A DNA stretch of 64,000 nt from Lasiodiplodia sp. COLG20 (GCA_009801085.1 VNWV01000008.1:1-64000), one strand, 5' to 3'; shown: positions 49,618 through 62,046, numbered from the stretch's first letter. Made by a program: numbers and translations. The notes: generated by a model from the sequence alone, not told the origin.

Positions 49618-49707
49618 TGTTTGTTTGGCGTGCGGTTTTCTTCGCGGGGAGAGAGGTATTTGATTGAGGCGGTGGATTGAGGGACGAAGTAACTGGGGCC
49701 GTGCTAC

Positions 49708-49714
49708 TTTATAT
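49708..49714 (-). promoter_or_regulatory. TATA box of the SnoaL-like gene
   Basis: TATAAAG on the minus strand, about 95 bp upstream of the ATG at 49617. Confidence 0.5.
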
Positions 49715-50058
49715 GTTGCTTCGACGCTCAGGCATGTGATTTTGTCTGCTGAAGTGAGTCCCGAAACCAGATCAGTTGATGTGGAGAAAGTCTTCGAAGG
49801 TGTGCTTTAGTTGCAGCCAATAATTTCTTAGAGGCTGCTGTGGAAAGGCTGCGATGACTAAGAGAGAAGGCACTGGAGAATATCTGTGCTATATATGTAG
49901 CCAATTACGTTCTCCGTAGAGGTAGGTACTGACTTCATATACACGCGGGCTCAGAGAAGCATCCAGCAGGCACGGCCGAACTCATTCCTTACCGAACTTA
50001 CACGAGGGACTGTGACACAAGGAATATTACTTTGGACCCGATTTCCGCTGGATTAATT

Positions 50059-50165
50059 TCGGCAATTGTTGTTGTTGGCCATATCCAAAGCAGTGTCTAA
50101 AATGGCCTTGGGGTATCCGCTCGGCAAACCTCGGCGATATTATCATTGGCCACATCTGAAGCAGT
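50059..50165 (+). repeat. Imperfect direct repeat upstream of the ADH gene
   Basis: Two related segments, 50059-50094 and 50131-50165, share the order TCGGC(A/G)AT ... TTGGCCA(T/C)ATC(C/T)(A/G)AAGCAGT. Several differences are transitions. They lie about 110-210 bp upstream of the alcohol dehydrogenase start. Confidence 0.45.
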
Positions 50166-50270
50166 ACTCATAGTAGCCTCTTAGAGCTAAATATGAAAGA
50201 TGAAAAAGAGCGTGGGAATAGGCAAGACTGTCACTTACGTTCCTACTGACAGGTACCACGGTGAATCACG

Positions 50271-51346
50271 ATGGAACCCTCGGAGCTCGACGTTCTCGTG
50301 TACAGCGGCACCTCATCTGGAAGCGTGGTTTCCGCGCTGACCAAAAGACGCAAGCCATCGGGGTCCGAAGTACTCGTGGCCATCACTCACTCTGGACTTT
50401 GCGGCACGGATCTCCACTACAAAACCTCCGGCATCGTATTGGGCCATGAAGGAGTCGGTGTGGTTTCCGCAATTGGTGACAGCGTGAGGAACCTCAAAGT
50501 GTAAGCGCTCTCTCTCTCTCGCTAATCAACTTATTTGGCAGTCCGCAGCTAATGCACTATTGCAGCGGCGACCGCGTCGGATGGGGCTACTGCCACGGCA
50601 GCTGCGGCACATGCGCCGAGTGCCTGCGCGGCCAGGATCTCTACTGTAATCATCGTCAGATATACGGATCCCACAACACACACCAAGGCTCTTTCGCATC
50701 CGCCGCTGTCTGGGACGAAGCCTTCCTTTATAAAATCCCGACGCAACTCTCCTCGGTTGCAGCGGCTCCGTTGATGTGCGCCGGCGCCGCAGTCTACTCC
50801 GCCCTACACCATGCCCAAGTCCGTCCTGCCACTCGTGTCGGTGTGCTCGGAGTCGGCGGGCTGGGCCATCTGGCCATTCAATTTGCTGCGAAAATGGGAT
50901 GTGAAGTCGTCGTCCTGTCCCATACTCCAGGCAAGCGAGCCGAGGCGACTGCGTACGGAGCGAGCGAGTTCCACGTCCTTGGGGATGCAGGACTAGCGCT
51001 CGACCGACCAATAGACTGCCTGTTCGTCACGGCTTCGCAGCAGCCTGATTGGGCTCATGTTCTACCCCTGATGAGGCGCGGAGGGACTGTCTCGTTGATG
51101 ACGGTTGATCCGGAAGCAGAGCTGCGCTTGCCGTATATGGATGTTTTGATGAATGCGCTAAGGATCGAGGGGAGTCTGCCGGCGCCGCGGCACTTGCATC
51201 GGGAGATGCTGAGGTTCGCTGCGCTGCATGGGGTTGAGCCGGTTGCAGAGGTTTTTCCGTTGGAAAGGGAGGGGATTGAGAAGGCTTTCGAGAGGCTGGA
51301 AAAAGGAGAGATGAGGTATCGTGGCGTTCTTGCGCAAGGTAGTTAA
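50271..51346 (+). CDS. Zinc-type alcohol dehydrogenase family
   Basis: Two exons (50271-50500, 50566-51346) give 336 aa, normal for the zinc MDR family. Catalytic zinc ligands are seen in HSGLCGTDLHY and GIVLGHEGVG. The structural zinc site is in GYCHGSCGTCAECLRGQ with a further Cys in DLYC. The Rossmann motif GVLGVGGLGHLAIQFAAKMG follows near residue 170. It should oxidise alcohols or reduce aldehydes with NAD(P). The first zinc site is preceded by an unusually short N-terminus (about 45 residues). The first ATG is used; the intron split codon GT|C gives Val before GDRVGWGY. An imperfect repeat lies just upstream. The substrate is unknown. Confidence 0.88.
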
Positions 51347-53280
51347 AATGGGAATTGCTGTACAGCAAGATGGTTATTGGCTATGCTGCTTGATGATCAT
51401 CTTGGACAGGTTTTGCTTATAGCCGTATTACCACAATGCAATTGAGAAGTCTGAGATATCTGGGGGTTTTTTTTTACGTGTCGTATGCTTCCGCTGTTCA
51501 CAAATGCTTGACAGCATCAGTTCGATCCCTTTGAGTAATAGTGAAATTAACCCCTTGGATGAAAGAGTCAGTCAGGCCTTTGTGTATATTCAAGCAGATT
51601 TAAGTATGCATTCAAGTAAAAATCAGCAGGTAGACAGAGACGACCAGTGCACAATACATTGAAGCATCATACACTGCCGCTTTACCCTTTTTGGGGGCTC
51701 GTGTCTGGTTGTGACACATGCTTGCGACGTGTATGTGGACCATTTATTTCCATGGCAAGGACAATTCAAGGCAATGCACAAGCGACGACAGACCTTCTCC
51801 ATATATGTATCTCTCCGCGGAGATGTTGGGCGATGACGGGATGCGATGGAATAGGTATGTGCCATTCTGAGTCATGCAGACTCAGACTTGCGCAAAACGC
51901 GTCTGCCTGGCATTCATAACACATACTTAACCGCCTTGCCTCATCGACCTCCGTCGTCGAACGCACTTTTCTCTGGACAATCGACTCCAATGTGTGACAC
52001 GGGTTCTTGACACAAGCTCGGCCGCGAAAGGTCCACTCCGCAAGTTGACTTAGCGAGAGGAAGTTCTCACGCCTCCACCTCGGTCAACCCGCCCACCCGC
52101 CGCAACAGCGATGGAGTGCCAACAGCCACAAGCGAGATGTATGGAGCTCAGCGCGTGCAGAGTGGGCTTCCGCATAGGTATCGTGCGCCCGCACCGGACA
52201 TAGTTGACCGACACAGCTGATGATGCCTGCAGCGCGTCCCCCACCAGGCTCTTCATGAGCTGGAAAGCGCCACAAGGGAAGCGTGGCTGGCGATAAGATG
52301 CCCCAGGAATGCCCAATACCGCGTTCGCCGAAGTAATCTCATGGGAAAAGCCGGGGCGTCGGTACGTACGGCAAAAGGGATCTGCGCCGCTGGTGCAACG
52401 TTCGCGAGGCGACGGCGCCCGACGTTTCCAGACGCACGATGCCTCCCCCTCTGAAAGAGCTATGGATTGAATGCAACACCACTTCGGCACTTGCCTGTCG
52501 ACGAAGCGGGACGCAATAGCGCGGCATTGAGGATGAGCTGCAGAAAAAGCACGATGGCTTGCAGAAGAGACGACGTGAATCAGGGAGTCGGTGGCAGGCG
52601 GGCCATCACGACATCGCGCCGTTGCGATCGCGACATACAGGCATTGCATGGTGTCTTCGCCTTGGCCGTTCCTGCACCTCGCCGCCAATTCCGCCCAAGG
52701 CCTCGAAGCTCGCCAAGGGCAAGCCATGCTGGTTGCTTTGCTTCTTGTGCATGCTTGAGCAGAGCTTGGAAGCAGCCCTCAAGCGTCGATGCTGCGAGAG
52801 CTTGTGAGAGACGTCTTGACGCTGCCGCAAAATGCTTTCCCCAGCACCACGGCGGTGGAGCCCCGCTCCTCGGGCCGCAACACGGTCGGAAGCAGGCTGA
52901 TTGCTCCGACGGTACACTTCCGTCCCTGGGCAGTAGAGACCCGAGAGCTGCTGCAGAACCAGGCTGTTGGGTGGCTCTGGCGACCCACAGTCCAGGCCTC
53001 TGTTTCCTCATGGCAATGACCTGAAGGATGCCTTCACCCAATCGGGCCCCTCGCCTGGTAATCTGCCACTGAATCGGACCCTATCTAATCGTCCGTATGC
53101 GCGGCCCTCGGTCATCTCCCTGTAAGGATCCTAGCAGCTGCTGGCATCTTTGCACCTCCGAATCACACCATAGCGAGCGGCGAAACACTGCAACGCCATG
53201 CTTGGGCCATATAAAATCTTTTTCCACCGCAGACATCTGTCGCCCAGCGATCGTCTTGCGACCCCATCCCGACCGCCATC
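51347..53280. other. Gene-free region
   Basis: About 1.9 kb. GC-rich open frames overlap on both strands at 52050-53040 but have no domain, no good intron pattern and unlike composition. The right end is the MFS promoter. Confidence 0.5.
53210..53216 (+). promoter_or_regulatory. TATA box of the MFS permease gene
   Basis: TATAAAA about 70 bp upstream of the ATG at 53281. Confidence 0.5.
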
Positions 53281-55260
53281 ATGAGCCGGAACTCATCCAG
53301 CGAGAGCGACAGCGTGGCTCCGGAAGCCCTCAAGGAGCGTGTCGAGCCGTCTCCTCCTGCGACCGCCAACCAGCAGGCGACCTCGTTCGTCCAAGAGCCC
53401 GTGTCCAAGGACGGCCTCCAATTCCACGAGCGCGAGGCCGACGAGACCGACTCCAACAGCTCCCTCTCCACCAACCCCTTCCTCGACCCCGAGGTGGCAG
53501 AGCACTGGACCACCGTCTATGAGAAGGCCCAGTACGAATGTCGCGAGGTTTTCGACCCTCATTACACCTGGACCCCCGAGGAGGAGAAAAAGTTGATCCG
53601 AAAGATTGACTTCCGTGTGTGCGCATGGGCCTGTGTAATGTTCTTCGGCCTGCAGGTCGACCGTGGTAATCTGAAGCAGGCTGTCTCGGACAACATGCTG
53701 AACGATCTGAAAATGAACACGAATGGTGAGCGATCAGATGCCCCTTTTCTCTCTGCCTTCAAACGGGTGGGATATTGGCTCTCAGTGTTGGACCAACTAT
53801 CTCAGACCCCTGTACTATGGCACACATGAGGCGCACCGCATAGTTTCTGTGCTTTACTGACGGCTGCTAGACTACAACTTGGGCAACACCGTCTTCCTGA
53901 TCTCTTTCCTGCTGGCCGAACTCCCTTCTCAGCTCATCTCGAAGAAGATGGGACCGGATCGATGGATTCCGCTCCAGATCACGCTTTGGAGCACAGTCGC
54001 CATGTCCCAGGCTGCCATCAAAGGGAAGACCGGTTTCTTGATTACGCGTGCCATGCTCGGTGTTCTTGAGGGCGGCTTCATTCCGGACATCGTTCTCTGG
54101 CTCTCCTACTTTTACACCAGCCGCGAACTGCCCATCCGTCTGAGCTACTTCTGGACCACGCTCTCCCTGACTACCATCATTACATCCCTCCTCGCCTTCG
54201 CCCTCCTTCACATGCGCGGAGTTGCCGGATGGGCTGGCTGGCAATGGCTCTTCCTTATCGAAGGCCTCATCACCGCCCTTGTCGGACTGGCCTCCTGGTT
54301 CATGATGCCGGCCTCGGCTGCGCAGACCAAGACATGGTTCCGTCCCAACGGATGGTTCACCGACCACGAGCTCAAGATCGCTGTGAACCGCGTGCTGCGC
54401 GACGACCCATCCAAGGGCGACATGCACAACCGCCAGGCCATCACGCCCAGGTTGCTGTGGCGAGCGATGCGTGACTACGACCTGTGGCCCATCTACGCCA
54501 TTGGTCTCCTGGCCTACGTTCCCCAGTCGCCCGTCGACACGTACATCACGCTGACCATCAAGAGCTTGGGCTTCAGCACGGTATGCAACACCTCTCCCCC
54601 CTACTGCTTGGACGTGTGCTGACTTGAGAATCACCAGTTCAATACAAACCTGCTCGCAATCCCAGCCAGCGTCTTCCACATCATGACGTTGCTTTTGATC
54701 ACGAGGCTGAGTGCATTGCTCAAGGAGCGGACGCTGGTTGCCATGCTCCAGAACATATGGACTCTCCCCTGCCTCATCGCGCTTCGCGTCTGGTCTGGAT
54801 CCATGACCAACGCGTGGGGAACGTACGCGCTCGTCACCGTTTTGCTCAGTTACCCGTACTGCCACGCCATCGTCGTCGCCTGGGCGAGCAGGAACTCGAA
54901 CAATGTCGGAACCAGAACCGTTTCTGCGGCCCTGTACAACAGTAAGCCTATATCACTCACAATCATATTAGTGTGTCATTATCTAACTCTTTCACAGTGA
55001 TGGTCCAAGTCGGCAACGTGATAGCCAACCAGATGTACCGCGAGGACGACAAGCCGCTGTACCACCGCGGCAACAGGAACCTCATCATCATCAACTGCGT
55101 ATCCATCTGCGTCTTCCTGTTCACCAAATGTTACTACGTCTGGAAGAACAAGCGCCGCGAGCGCGTTTGGAACGCCTTGACCCAAGAGCAACGTCTTGAT
55201 TACTTGAAGAACACCACCGACACGGGTAGTCGCCGTCTTGACTTCCGTTTTGCTCACTAA
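53281..55260 (+). CDS. MFS permease, DAL5/TNA1 family
   Basis: Four exons (53281-53725, 53871-54580, 54638-54941, 54998-55260) give 573 aa. It belongs to the anion:cation symporter branch of the MFS that includes allantoate (Dal5) and nicotinic acid (Tna1) permeases. The TWTPEEEKKLIRKIDFRVC lead, FGLQVDRGNLKQAVSDNML, then DYNLGNTVFLISFLLAELPS and MGPDRWIPLQITLWS are hallmarks; ITRAMLGVLEGGFIPDIVLW is helix 4. The N-terminal 110 residues are hydrophilic and Ser/Glu-rich. The C-terminus WNALTQEQRLDYL is typical of the group. It should sit in the plasma membrane and import an organic anion or vitamin. The first intron is long (145 nt). The substrate is not decidable by eye. Confidence 0.92.
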
Positions 55261-56460
55261 TAGAAGAAACGAAACGGTCATTGTAGATGAGCGCGGCGCA
55301 GGATCCATATTAATTGTTTGCGTTACATTTGAGTTATGGCCTCAGATACAGGATAGATTCATGTTGGTGTTTTGCAGCGCAAGAAAGGGGGACAAAAAAT
55401 TTCTTTAGAGTTCGAATTATGATACCTTCCACCTGGCCTTCAACCTGACTTCTTCCATCAAATGCAAGTGCACATCCACAACAGCCTCTCTTACCGCAAG
55501 GACACGCGTCGATGCCCAGCCCTTCACGCGTGTGAATATCACCGATATGTGTGGCCATCGTCGAGCAACGGAACCTCCCACCAACAGCCCGGCTTTATTT
55601 TAGAGCACCGAGCCAAGACGAAGGAACGGGAATGACGTACACAAGGCTCCACGGCCATGTGGCATATCGTTGCGATAATAGTAATGAGCGACATTAGCCA
55701 AGAAAAAGTAAAAAAAAAAAATTGTGCGGCACAGTTCCGGTTCTTCCCACACACACGCGTTTACCGCGTCCTCTCATCGCGTGATCGGAATAGGAAATGG
55801 CGACAGACACGCACACAAAGCCGGTTTGAACTTGAATTCCCCCGACGAAATCAATGCAACGTCCTCACGTCCCGCCGCCGCCGCATGAGAAGAATAACGA
55901 CTAGTTGATATAACGAGCTAAAAAAAAAAATTCCAAGAGGGAGAAGGGCGGAGCAGGGATCGGAGTTCTGGGTCCGCGCGCACATATGCATGCACGCATG
56001 AGATACGTGCATTAACGCGAAGCCCGGCCGGCCGGTTACGAGAGACGGGATTGGTACTGCTAGTTTCAAACAAGAATAAGAAAATGGACCCGCCGACGAA
56101 GTAACGGTCGCCACTGGAAACTGCCGATGAGACGGTAGCAAGGTTACGTGCTGCGTGTCTCACTTTCTCCTCTTTTCTTTTCCCATTCACTACTCAAAAC
56201 AAGTCTGTCGGTCACGCCTGCTCATCACCGGAGGAGGATATGGCGAGGGACAGGGAAGTAGTCCGTCTTTTTGCGGGGGCTGTTTCTTCCTCGCCCTCGC
56301 CCTTGCATACCCACAACTGCTGATGATCCTGCCACGCATGCGCACACCCCGGGTAAGATGCCGTGACATATAATAAGCTTTTCGTAGAGGCAGGGCCTGA
56401 CACTTGTTTGGGTATCACGCACGTGGCGGCGCTGATCCTTGGAAACGAGAATCAGCAGCC
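55261..56460. other. Intergenic, no gene seen
   Basis: 1.2 kb with A-runs (near 55708 and 55920), CA-rich bits and no recognisable open frame. Confidence 0.5.
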
Positions 56461-57161
56461 ATGGCGCCCAGCATCAAGCAGGAGGCAGCTGGTGGGGGGT
56501 AGTAATGCTGCTGAATCGTCCACACCTGCTCCCGCTACTGCTGCTGGTGGCAGTAGCAGCCTGCTAAAGCGGTTCTGGCGGGGAAGTGCATCATTACTGG
56601 TCCGGTGTCGTTCTACATTCCTAATATCTGGAATACGCTGAATTCGCTGGGCACTTGCGACTGGCAGAGGCCATATTTCATCAAGGCCGCTAATACCATC
56701 ACGTTTGGGTATGTTTTCTTTTGCTCTTTTCATAAGGCACTGGATTGAGAAGAGGGAGAAGAAGGAAAGGGAGAAAGAGCAAGAGGAAAAAAAAAATAAA
56801 AACGTCAAGTGATGTTGCTGATTCGGCCGCCCACATCGACAGGATTATGATAGCCGGCTGCACGCTCACCGGCAGTCTCCCCAACAAGACCGGACTCAAA
56901 TGGAAACTCAGTGATACCCATTCTTCTCTCCTACCACTTCTCCGATCCTCCCCCCGCACCCCGCCCGCTCCGGGGTGACCATGACGGCCCGCCATTCACT
57001 GTCCGTGTCATACTGTGACCGCCACGCTCTCCCTGAACCGTCAAGAACGAGAAGCGCGCCCACAAGAGGCAGGCCGCACAAAAGAACGAGGAGAGCAATA
57101 TGGGATTGTACTTGTTGCAGACCAAGTCCAAGCGTTGGGTTCTGTCTGCCACTGTTGCCTA
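56461..57161 (+). pseudogene. Candidate small gene, possibly frameshifted
   Basis: ATG at 56461 has a good context (GCAGCCATGG) but its frame stops after 13 codons within a run of six G. With one G fewer the frame would go on through an Ala/Ser/Thr-rich stretch to SLLKRFWRG. There a second shift, beside a run of four G, leads into PVSFYIPNIWNTLNSLG and DWQRPYFIKAANTITFG. A possible intron (donor GTATGT, acceptor GACAG at 56841) leads to IMIAGCTLTGSLPNKTGLKW. A later open frame ends KSKRWVLSATVA-stop near 57161, but I could not join it cleanly. An alternative is an intron from the G-run to AAAG at 56569, which avoids both shifts. I recognise no family. It could be a decayed gene, a gene with sequence errors in G-runs, or a small spliced membrane protein. 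Confidence 0.35.
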
Positions 57162-57287
57162 GATAGCGAAGGCGGGTGGGTTGGCGGCTCGTCCCATTGG
57201 GTATCGAACGGTGCGATTCGGTCGTCGCCTAGGAAACTGCTCTAATTGGGCAAGGTGGCAGGCGTCGTTGCCAGGTTCAAAGTGCCT

Positions 57288-60200
57288 TCATGCAGAAAAA
57301 AGGGTCCAATCGGGCTCCCACGGATCGAAGGCGGTGTTTGTTATGTTATGGTCAAAGTCAAAGGTCAACAGGTGGGTGGATGAGCCCTGATTACCCGCGC
57401 CGCTTGTGAATAAGCCGTCAAGGGGCCTGTGCCAGGCCTCGGTGAGTACTGGGGGGTCTGACAGGAGGCTAGTGAGATCAAAGGCTGGGCCGTGAAGGAG
57501 GTCGCCGTCAGCGCTGTCGTCCTCGGACTGGCTGGCAAGCGGCTGCCGGTGAGGACCTTCAGGCGGACCGGAGACGGCGAGCTGGCGCTGCCGGGTGTCG
57601 ATGGGCGATGGCTGGCCGGGGTTGCTCGGCGGACTGTACAGCAAGTCTTCCGAGGCCGGGGAAATCCCCAGGAGAGTTCGGATACTTGGGCTATCGTAGA
57701 TGCCACTCTGCCGTTGTACTTCGGTGTCGCGCATGTAGGGGTTGTTGGCGGAGTCCTGGAGTAAGGGGGCCGTTGATACATTTTTATCCAGTTCCGGGAT
57801 TAGCCCTAGGTTGGAATAGTCATCTTCGGAAAGATTGGCCCCCGGAAATATGGCAGCGGCACTGGCCATGGGGGACTTGGCCGTGGTTTTGTTGTCGGAG
57901 TACAGAATGCTTTCCGTGAGCTCGTCCTCGTCAAAGCCCTCGAAATTGGAGTCGGGCTTGGTGGGTTCAAAAATGCCTGCATCCCTAAAATTTAGCGAGG
58001 GAAGATCCTGGACCGAGGCTATTTGTGCTGGGGGAGTGGCTGAGTTCATCAACGAGAGCATATCCTCGAACTGCTGTTGAGTCAGGGGCGTGTTACCGTC
58101 TGGCATTTCTTGGTGTATAAAATATCCATGGGGTTCGTTGGCCGGAGTGTCCTGCGTCAGAACTTTTTGTTCGTTAGCGAAAGTCTTTGCTGTGTTTGTA
58201 TTCACATCAGGAGAATCTGTGAACGCTTGCTCCACATGAAGGAGAAGAACAAGTTCTGAGGCTTCACTTGTAATGAATTTAACGTGGGATCTTACCAATC
58301 GAATCGAGAACTTTTGGTCCCTCTAAATTGGGATGATAACTGCGCAAGTGCTATTTCAACTGCTTTGATGTCTTGAAACCAATCTGACGATATGCGCAGG
58401 TGGTATTTGTGCAGTGGAACCGTCTGTGCACTGATCTCTCATGCTCGTCTCTCTTTTCCGAAGTAGCGAAACCTTGAGAGGCTTTGGGGCAGGAGCGAAA
58501 TCGGCACATGTGTGAAACTGAACCATGGAACCGTTTGAACGCGACTAGAGATGTATCCAACAGGCCTGGGATAGCATCTGCTGAGAGTAGTTGTTGGACG
58601 GCTTGATCGTAGCTGTGCATGAGCTGACTTAGCAATGTCGGATCATGGTTCAATCCGAACCGTTCAAGTTCTGCCTTAGAATTAGTTTATAGGCTTAAAA
58701 AGTTGGGATTTGTCGACTGAGGCGACCTACCCGGCCCAGTATCGCATGGTTCATCCTGCAACTTCTGACAGAATACGATTGCTCTTGAGATAAGATCGTA
58801 AAAGCTAAAATTGTTATCAAGACCCTGAACATTGTTTGCTTGCAACATCTTGTTAGGTAGCTGGTGGGCTGCTACTTGCGGAAAGTGCTGCAAAATCAAA
58901 TCATGTTTCGAAGCAAAGTTGTCCAAACAACGGATGACGGAAGCAGCCTTGTCTTCAGAGAGGTTTGAATCAAGCTGTATCAGCCGGCGGAGATGGTGAA
59001 TCCAGAAGCTGTGGGCGTAGGGCAGCAGCGTGAGAAATCCGCTCCCTGTCTTCACTAACCTCTGGCTCTCTTCGTACGCAGGATCAAGCAGGTCGAGCCC
59101 TGATACGAGCATCGCAGCGCATGCCAATGCGATATTGTGGTGAGACTCTCGTTCTGATGTGGGTAGCCCACAATTTGTTTGGCCAAAGTATCTGAAATAA
59201 ATTAGTTGCTGTATATTTTCTTGGGATTAGAGGATATTACTCCTTCAACGAGAAATGTATAAGAACCAAAGTATCGTTTGGTCCTTCTTCGACGAGTGGC
59301 TTGCATATCTCAAGAATCTCTTCGAACAGCTTCGTTGACCCGTCAATCACCAAGTTATCTTGGGTCAGAGCTATGGCATCAATGAGCTCCGCTTTTCTGA
59401 GCGGTCGTTTTGCATGTAGGATCCACTGGAGAGTGAGAATGCCCCTTTCAATATTACGGGGGTTACGTTCTCTCCACCGGTCTTTGATGGTCCTCAAAAT
59501 ACGGCCATAACTGTTTAAATGAGCACATTTCCAATAAAACGCTGGAAAGTATCTTACAGGTCTTCCAAGCCTTTGGGAAGAGTATCAATTGCGTATTGCA
59601 AGTCCTGGAGACTATACGTCTCTTCCATGCTATTTAGAACAAGGTTGACCCAGAGAAACATTCCTAGAGCGTATCTCAGAGATGACTGACTTCTGAGAAC
59701 GATTACAGCTGCTTACCTTGAGCTTTCTCATTCATTGTCCTTTTGAGTGACTCGACCAATTCATTCTGCTTTTGAAGCTGTTGGAGGTCTGCAAGCTTGT
59801 CCTTGATGAAATATTCGATGGCCATGTTGATAGACTCGTTCTCCTCGGACAAAGAGACCTTCGCCTTCTGAGAAAGAGTGCGTGAAATTCCGGGGACCTC
59901 ACGGCTGGATATTAACACCCTACAGTTGGAAGACTGATCTTGAGCCAACGCGAGGACGTCTTTGAGTGTCTTCTTTTGGTCTTCAATGGCACATTCGTCC
60001 AGACCATCCAACACGATTCTAGTCAACGGGGCTGCAGACAATAGGTGGGGCAAAAGTTTGCGGAGATTCCCAATTGATGGGGTCTCGCCCTTACCAATGT
60101 AGTTGTTGTATACATCGGCGGCGCATTTAGGTACCTTCCGAAGTAGTTGAGCTGCCAGAGACCTTAGGACGTGAACGGATCCGCTAGACTCAATAGAACG

Positions 60201-61377
60201 GTAGGTGCAGAAGAAAAAAAGAACTAGGGAGTCTCGTTGCTGCAGAGATTTGATAACGCTCGAGCATATGACACTTTTGCCTTTGACAAAGCAGAAATTA
60301 GCGGACAACAATCATGGATACTTAAGCGTAGAAACTACTCACCAGCGCCAGGTTTCCCATGCAGCCACACTACTGGCTGAGGCTCATCATCTGCCATCCA
60401 CCTCGTCACCTTTGCGAGATTAAAAATCCAATCGCAACTCCCCGGATGGCAGCGAGTAGTAAAGTAGTCAAGTTCTTCTTCCTGGTCGTGTACCTGATTG
60501 ATTTGTAGCCACGTCATGACTGAAGCTAACTCGGCCGCTTCTTCCTGTTTCTCTCGCTCAGTTATGTATTCGTTTTGCTTATCACGAAACTCTTTTGCCT
60601 CTACTATGTCAATGGCGTTGGCTTTCTTATCGATCAGCTCGCTGTCTCGGGCAATATTTTCCAGGATTGCCTTGAATCGGCCATCGAAGCTTGCCCAAGA
60701 TGTGTGAAAGAATCGAGTCCAGGCTGGTGGTCCTGTCAGAACATTGGGTAGATGAAAATGGAGAAGTTTTTACCCTTTGCACGAAAGAATTTGTAGGCTC
60801 GACGGTGGAATTCCAGGATATCAGCGTAGAAGAGAGCCAGAACTTGCTGAAAGTCGGGATCCTCCTGAAAGGCCACGCCGAATTGTTCGAATCGGGGCAT
60901 GTTATCGCAGATCATCTCATATGCTTTCAGGAGCTTTTCGAGTGACGACACGTAGTCAGAAGACAGCTTAGGTCGGGTTAGTGACATATCAAAAACAACA
61001 TATTAGGAACAGATATCTCGGCAATTTACTTGAAGCAAAAGCTTGATTGGAGCCTGAAAAGGTGTTAGCATCCGGTGAATTCGTAGTGAAATATGTGATT
61101 CTACCCATATCCAAGGCAAATAATCCGTGCCGTTGCAGAGAACTTCAATGATGCTGGAATAGTGCTCTAGTCCTCTCAAGAAAGGCTCGATGCGGCGCAT
61201 GTTGCGCAAGCTCCTGGAATTGGCGAGCTTGTCTTCGACGTGAGCAGCAGTATTCCAGACATCGTTGAGACTGGTATCTTGAAATATGCGAGCATCGTCG
61301 GCAGTGACGCTTCGCTTGAATCTTTCAAACGCCTCCTTGATGATCAAGCGAGCTTGAGGAGATGGCACGTCGGCCAT
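57288..61377 (-). pseudogene. NACHT-type NLR with zinc fingers, interrupted by TAG
   Basis: Nine exons (61377-61105, 61053-61030, 60966-60774, 60732-60343, 60280-59717, 59663-59558, 59510-59241, 59191-58731, 58670-58351) encode 866 aa up to a TAG at 58351-58353. The N-terminal region (LCNGTDYLPWIW-APIKLLLQ) resembles the N-terminal domain of fungal NACHT proteins that I recall as DUF7708. Walker A HGKPGAGKS is split by an intron near residue 294; Walker B is VLDGLDEC near 385. After winged-helix-like sequence come two C2H2-type units: C-x4-C...H-x4-H, then C-x4-C followed by TSKQLK, TAG and HLRSYH. After the stop, 330 codons stay open over one more intron (58295-58226) to a stop at 57288. CAG to TAG is one C-to-T change. 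It could be a pseudogene, a null allele, a truncated functional NLR or readthrough. Fungal NLRs act in non-self recognition. Confidence 0.85.
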
Positions 61378-62046
61378 GTTGCCCTCGGCCGCGCAGCGCA
61401 CACGCAAGGAAGGGGTCGATGGCCAGGTTTGTAAGTCAGTTCTTCCTCACGAGGCGTGACAGACTTAAATCTTAAGGAATGCGCACAAGACTGCTCCGCC
61501 ATCAGCCTTGTCGGGTGCTGAAGGCTGTCGATCGGTCGGGGCGCAGTCAGTCAAGTGCGCCCGGGTAAGCGATTCTGAGCCCCACTGCCAGCATGGCTGC
61601 ATAAGCACAGCCCTCTAAAGGGGTACCCATGCAGAGAGCTCAACAAACACATTTGCGAATGCGCCGAGCCGATTCATCATGAATTTTTCCTAGTCCTTCA
61701 CATCGCTCGTGGTTGTAAACAGAACTCCCGTGTCGGGGGATATCGTGGACACTCTTCAAACATGGCTCCTCTCATTGTTTCTCAGAGCAAAGCATTCGTC
61801 TTTCCGGACGAAAGCTGCACAGCCACAGACACGTCAATCTTGTGATGCACCAATGTAGGGCGTGGCGGCACCCCACCGACTCCAGCGCAAGCCTGAGGCT
61901 GCAGGAAAAGCCTTGCGGCACTGCCTCGTTGATTGTCCTCCTCCACGTCGGTTCCGCGATCTACACATTCCTCCCCCACGACTCACTTTCTCCTCTCATA
62001 CTGGCAGCAAGCTACTACTTCGAGGCCTGATGTTCCCCCTACCACA
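61378..62046. promoter_or_regulatory. Divergent promoter, NLR / SNF2 helicase
   Basis: 669 bp between divergent starts. No TATA box or repeat is clear. Confidence 0.45.

Noticed and set aside
52050..53041. Overlapping open frames on both strands between the ADH and MFS genes
   Set aside because: They have no recognisable domain, biased Arg/Ser/Ala composition and no supporting splice pattern.
53867..54865. 332-residue open frame on the minus strand
   Set aside because: It lies opposite the main exons of the DAL5/TNA1-type permease, whose motifs are clear.
58351..58353. Programmed stop-codon readthrough as the default explanation of the NLR TAG
   Set aside because: The bases after it (CAC TTG) do not match the well-known readthrough contexts, so a mutation is the simpler reading; kept only as an option to test.
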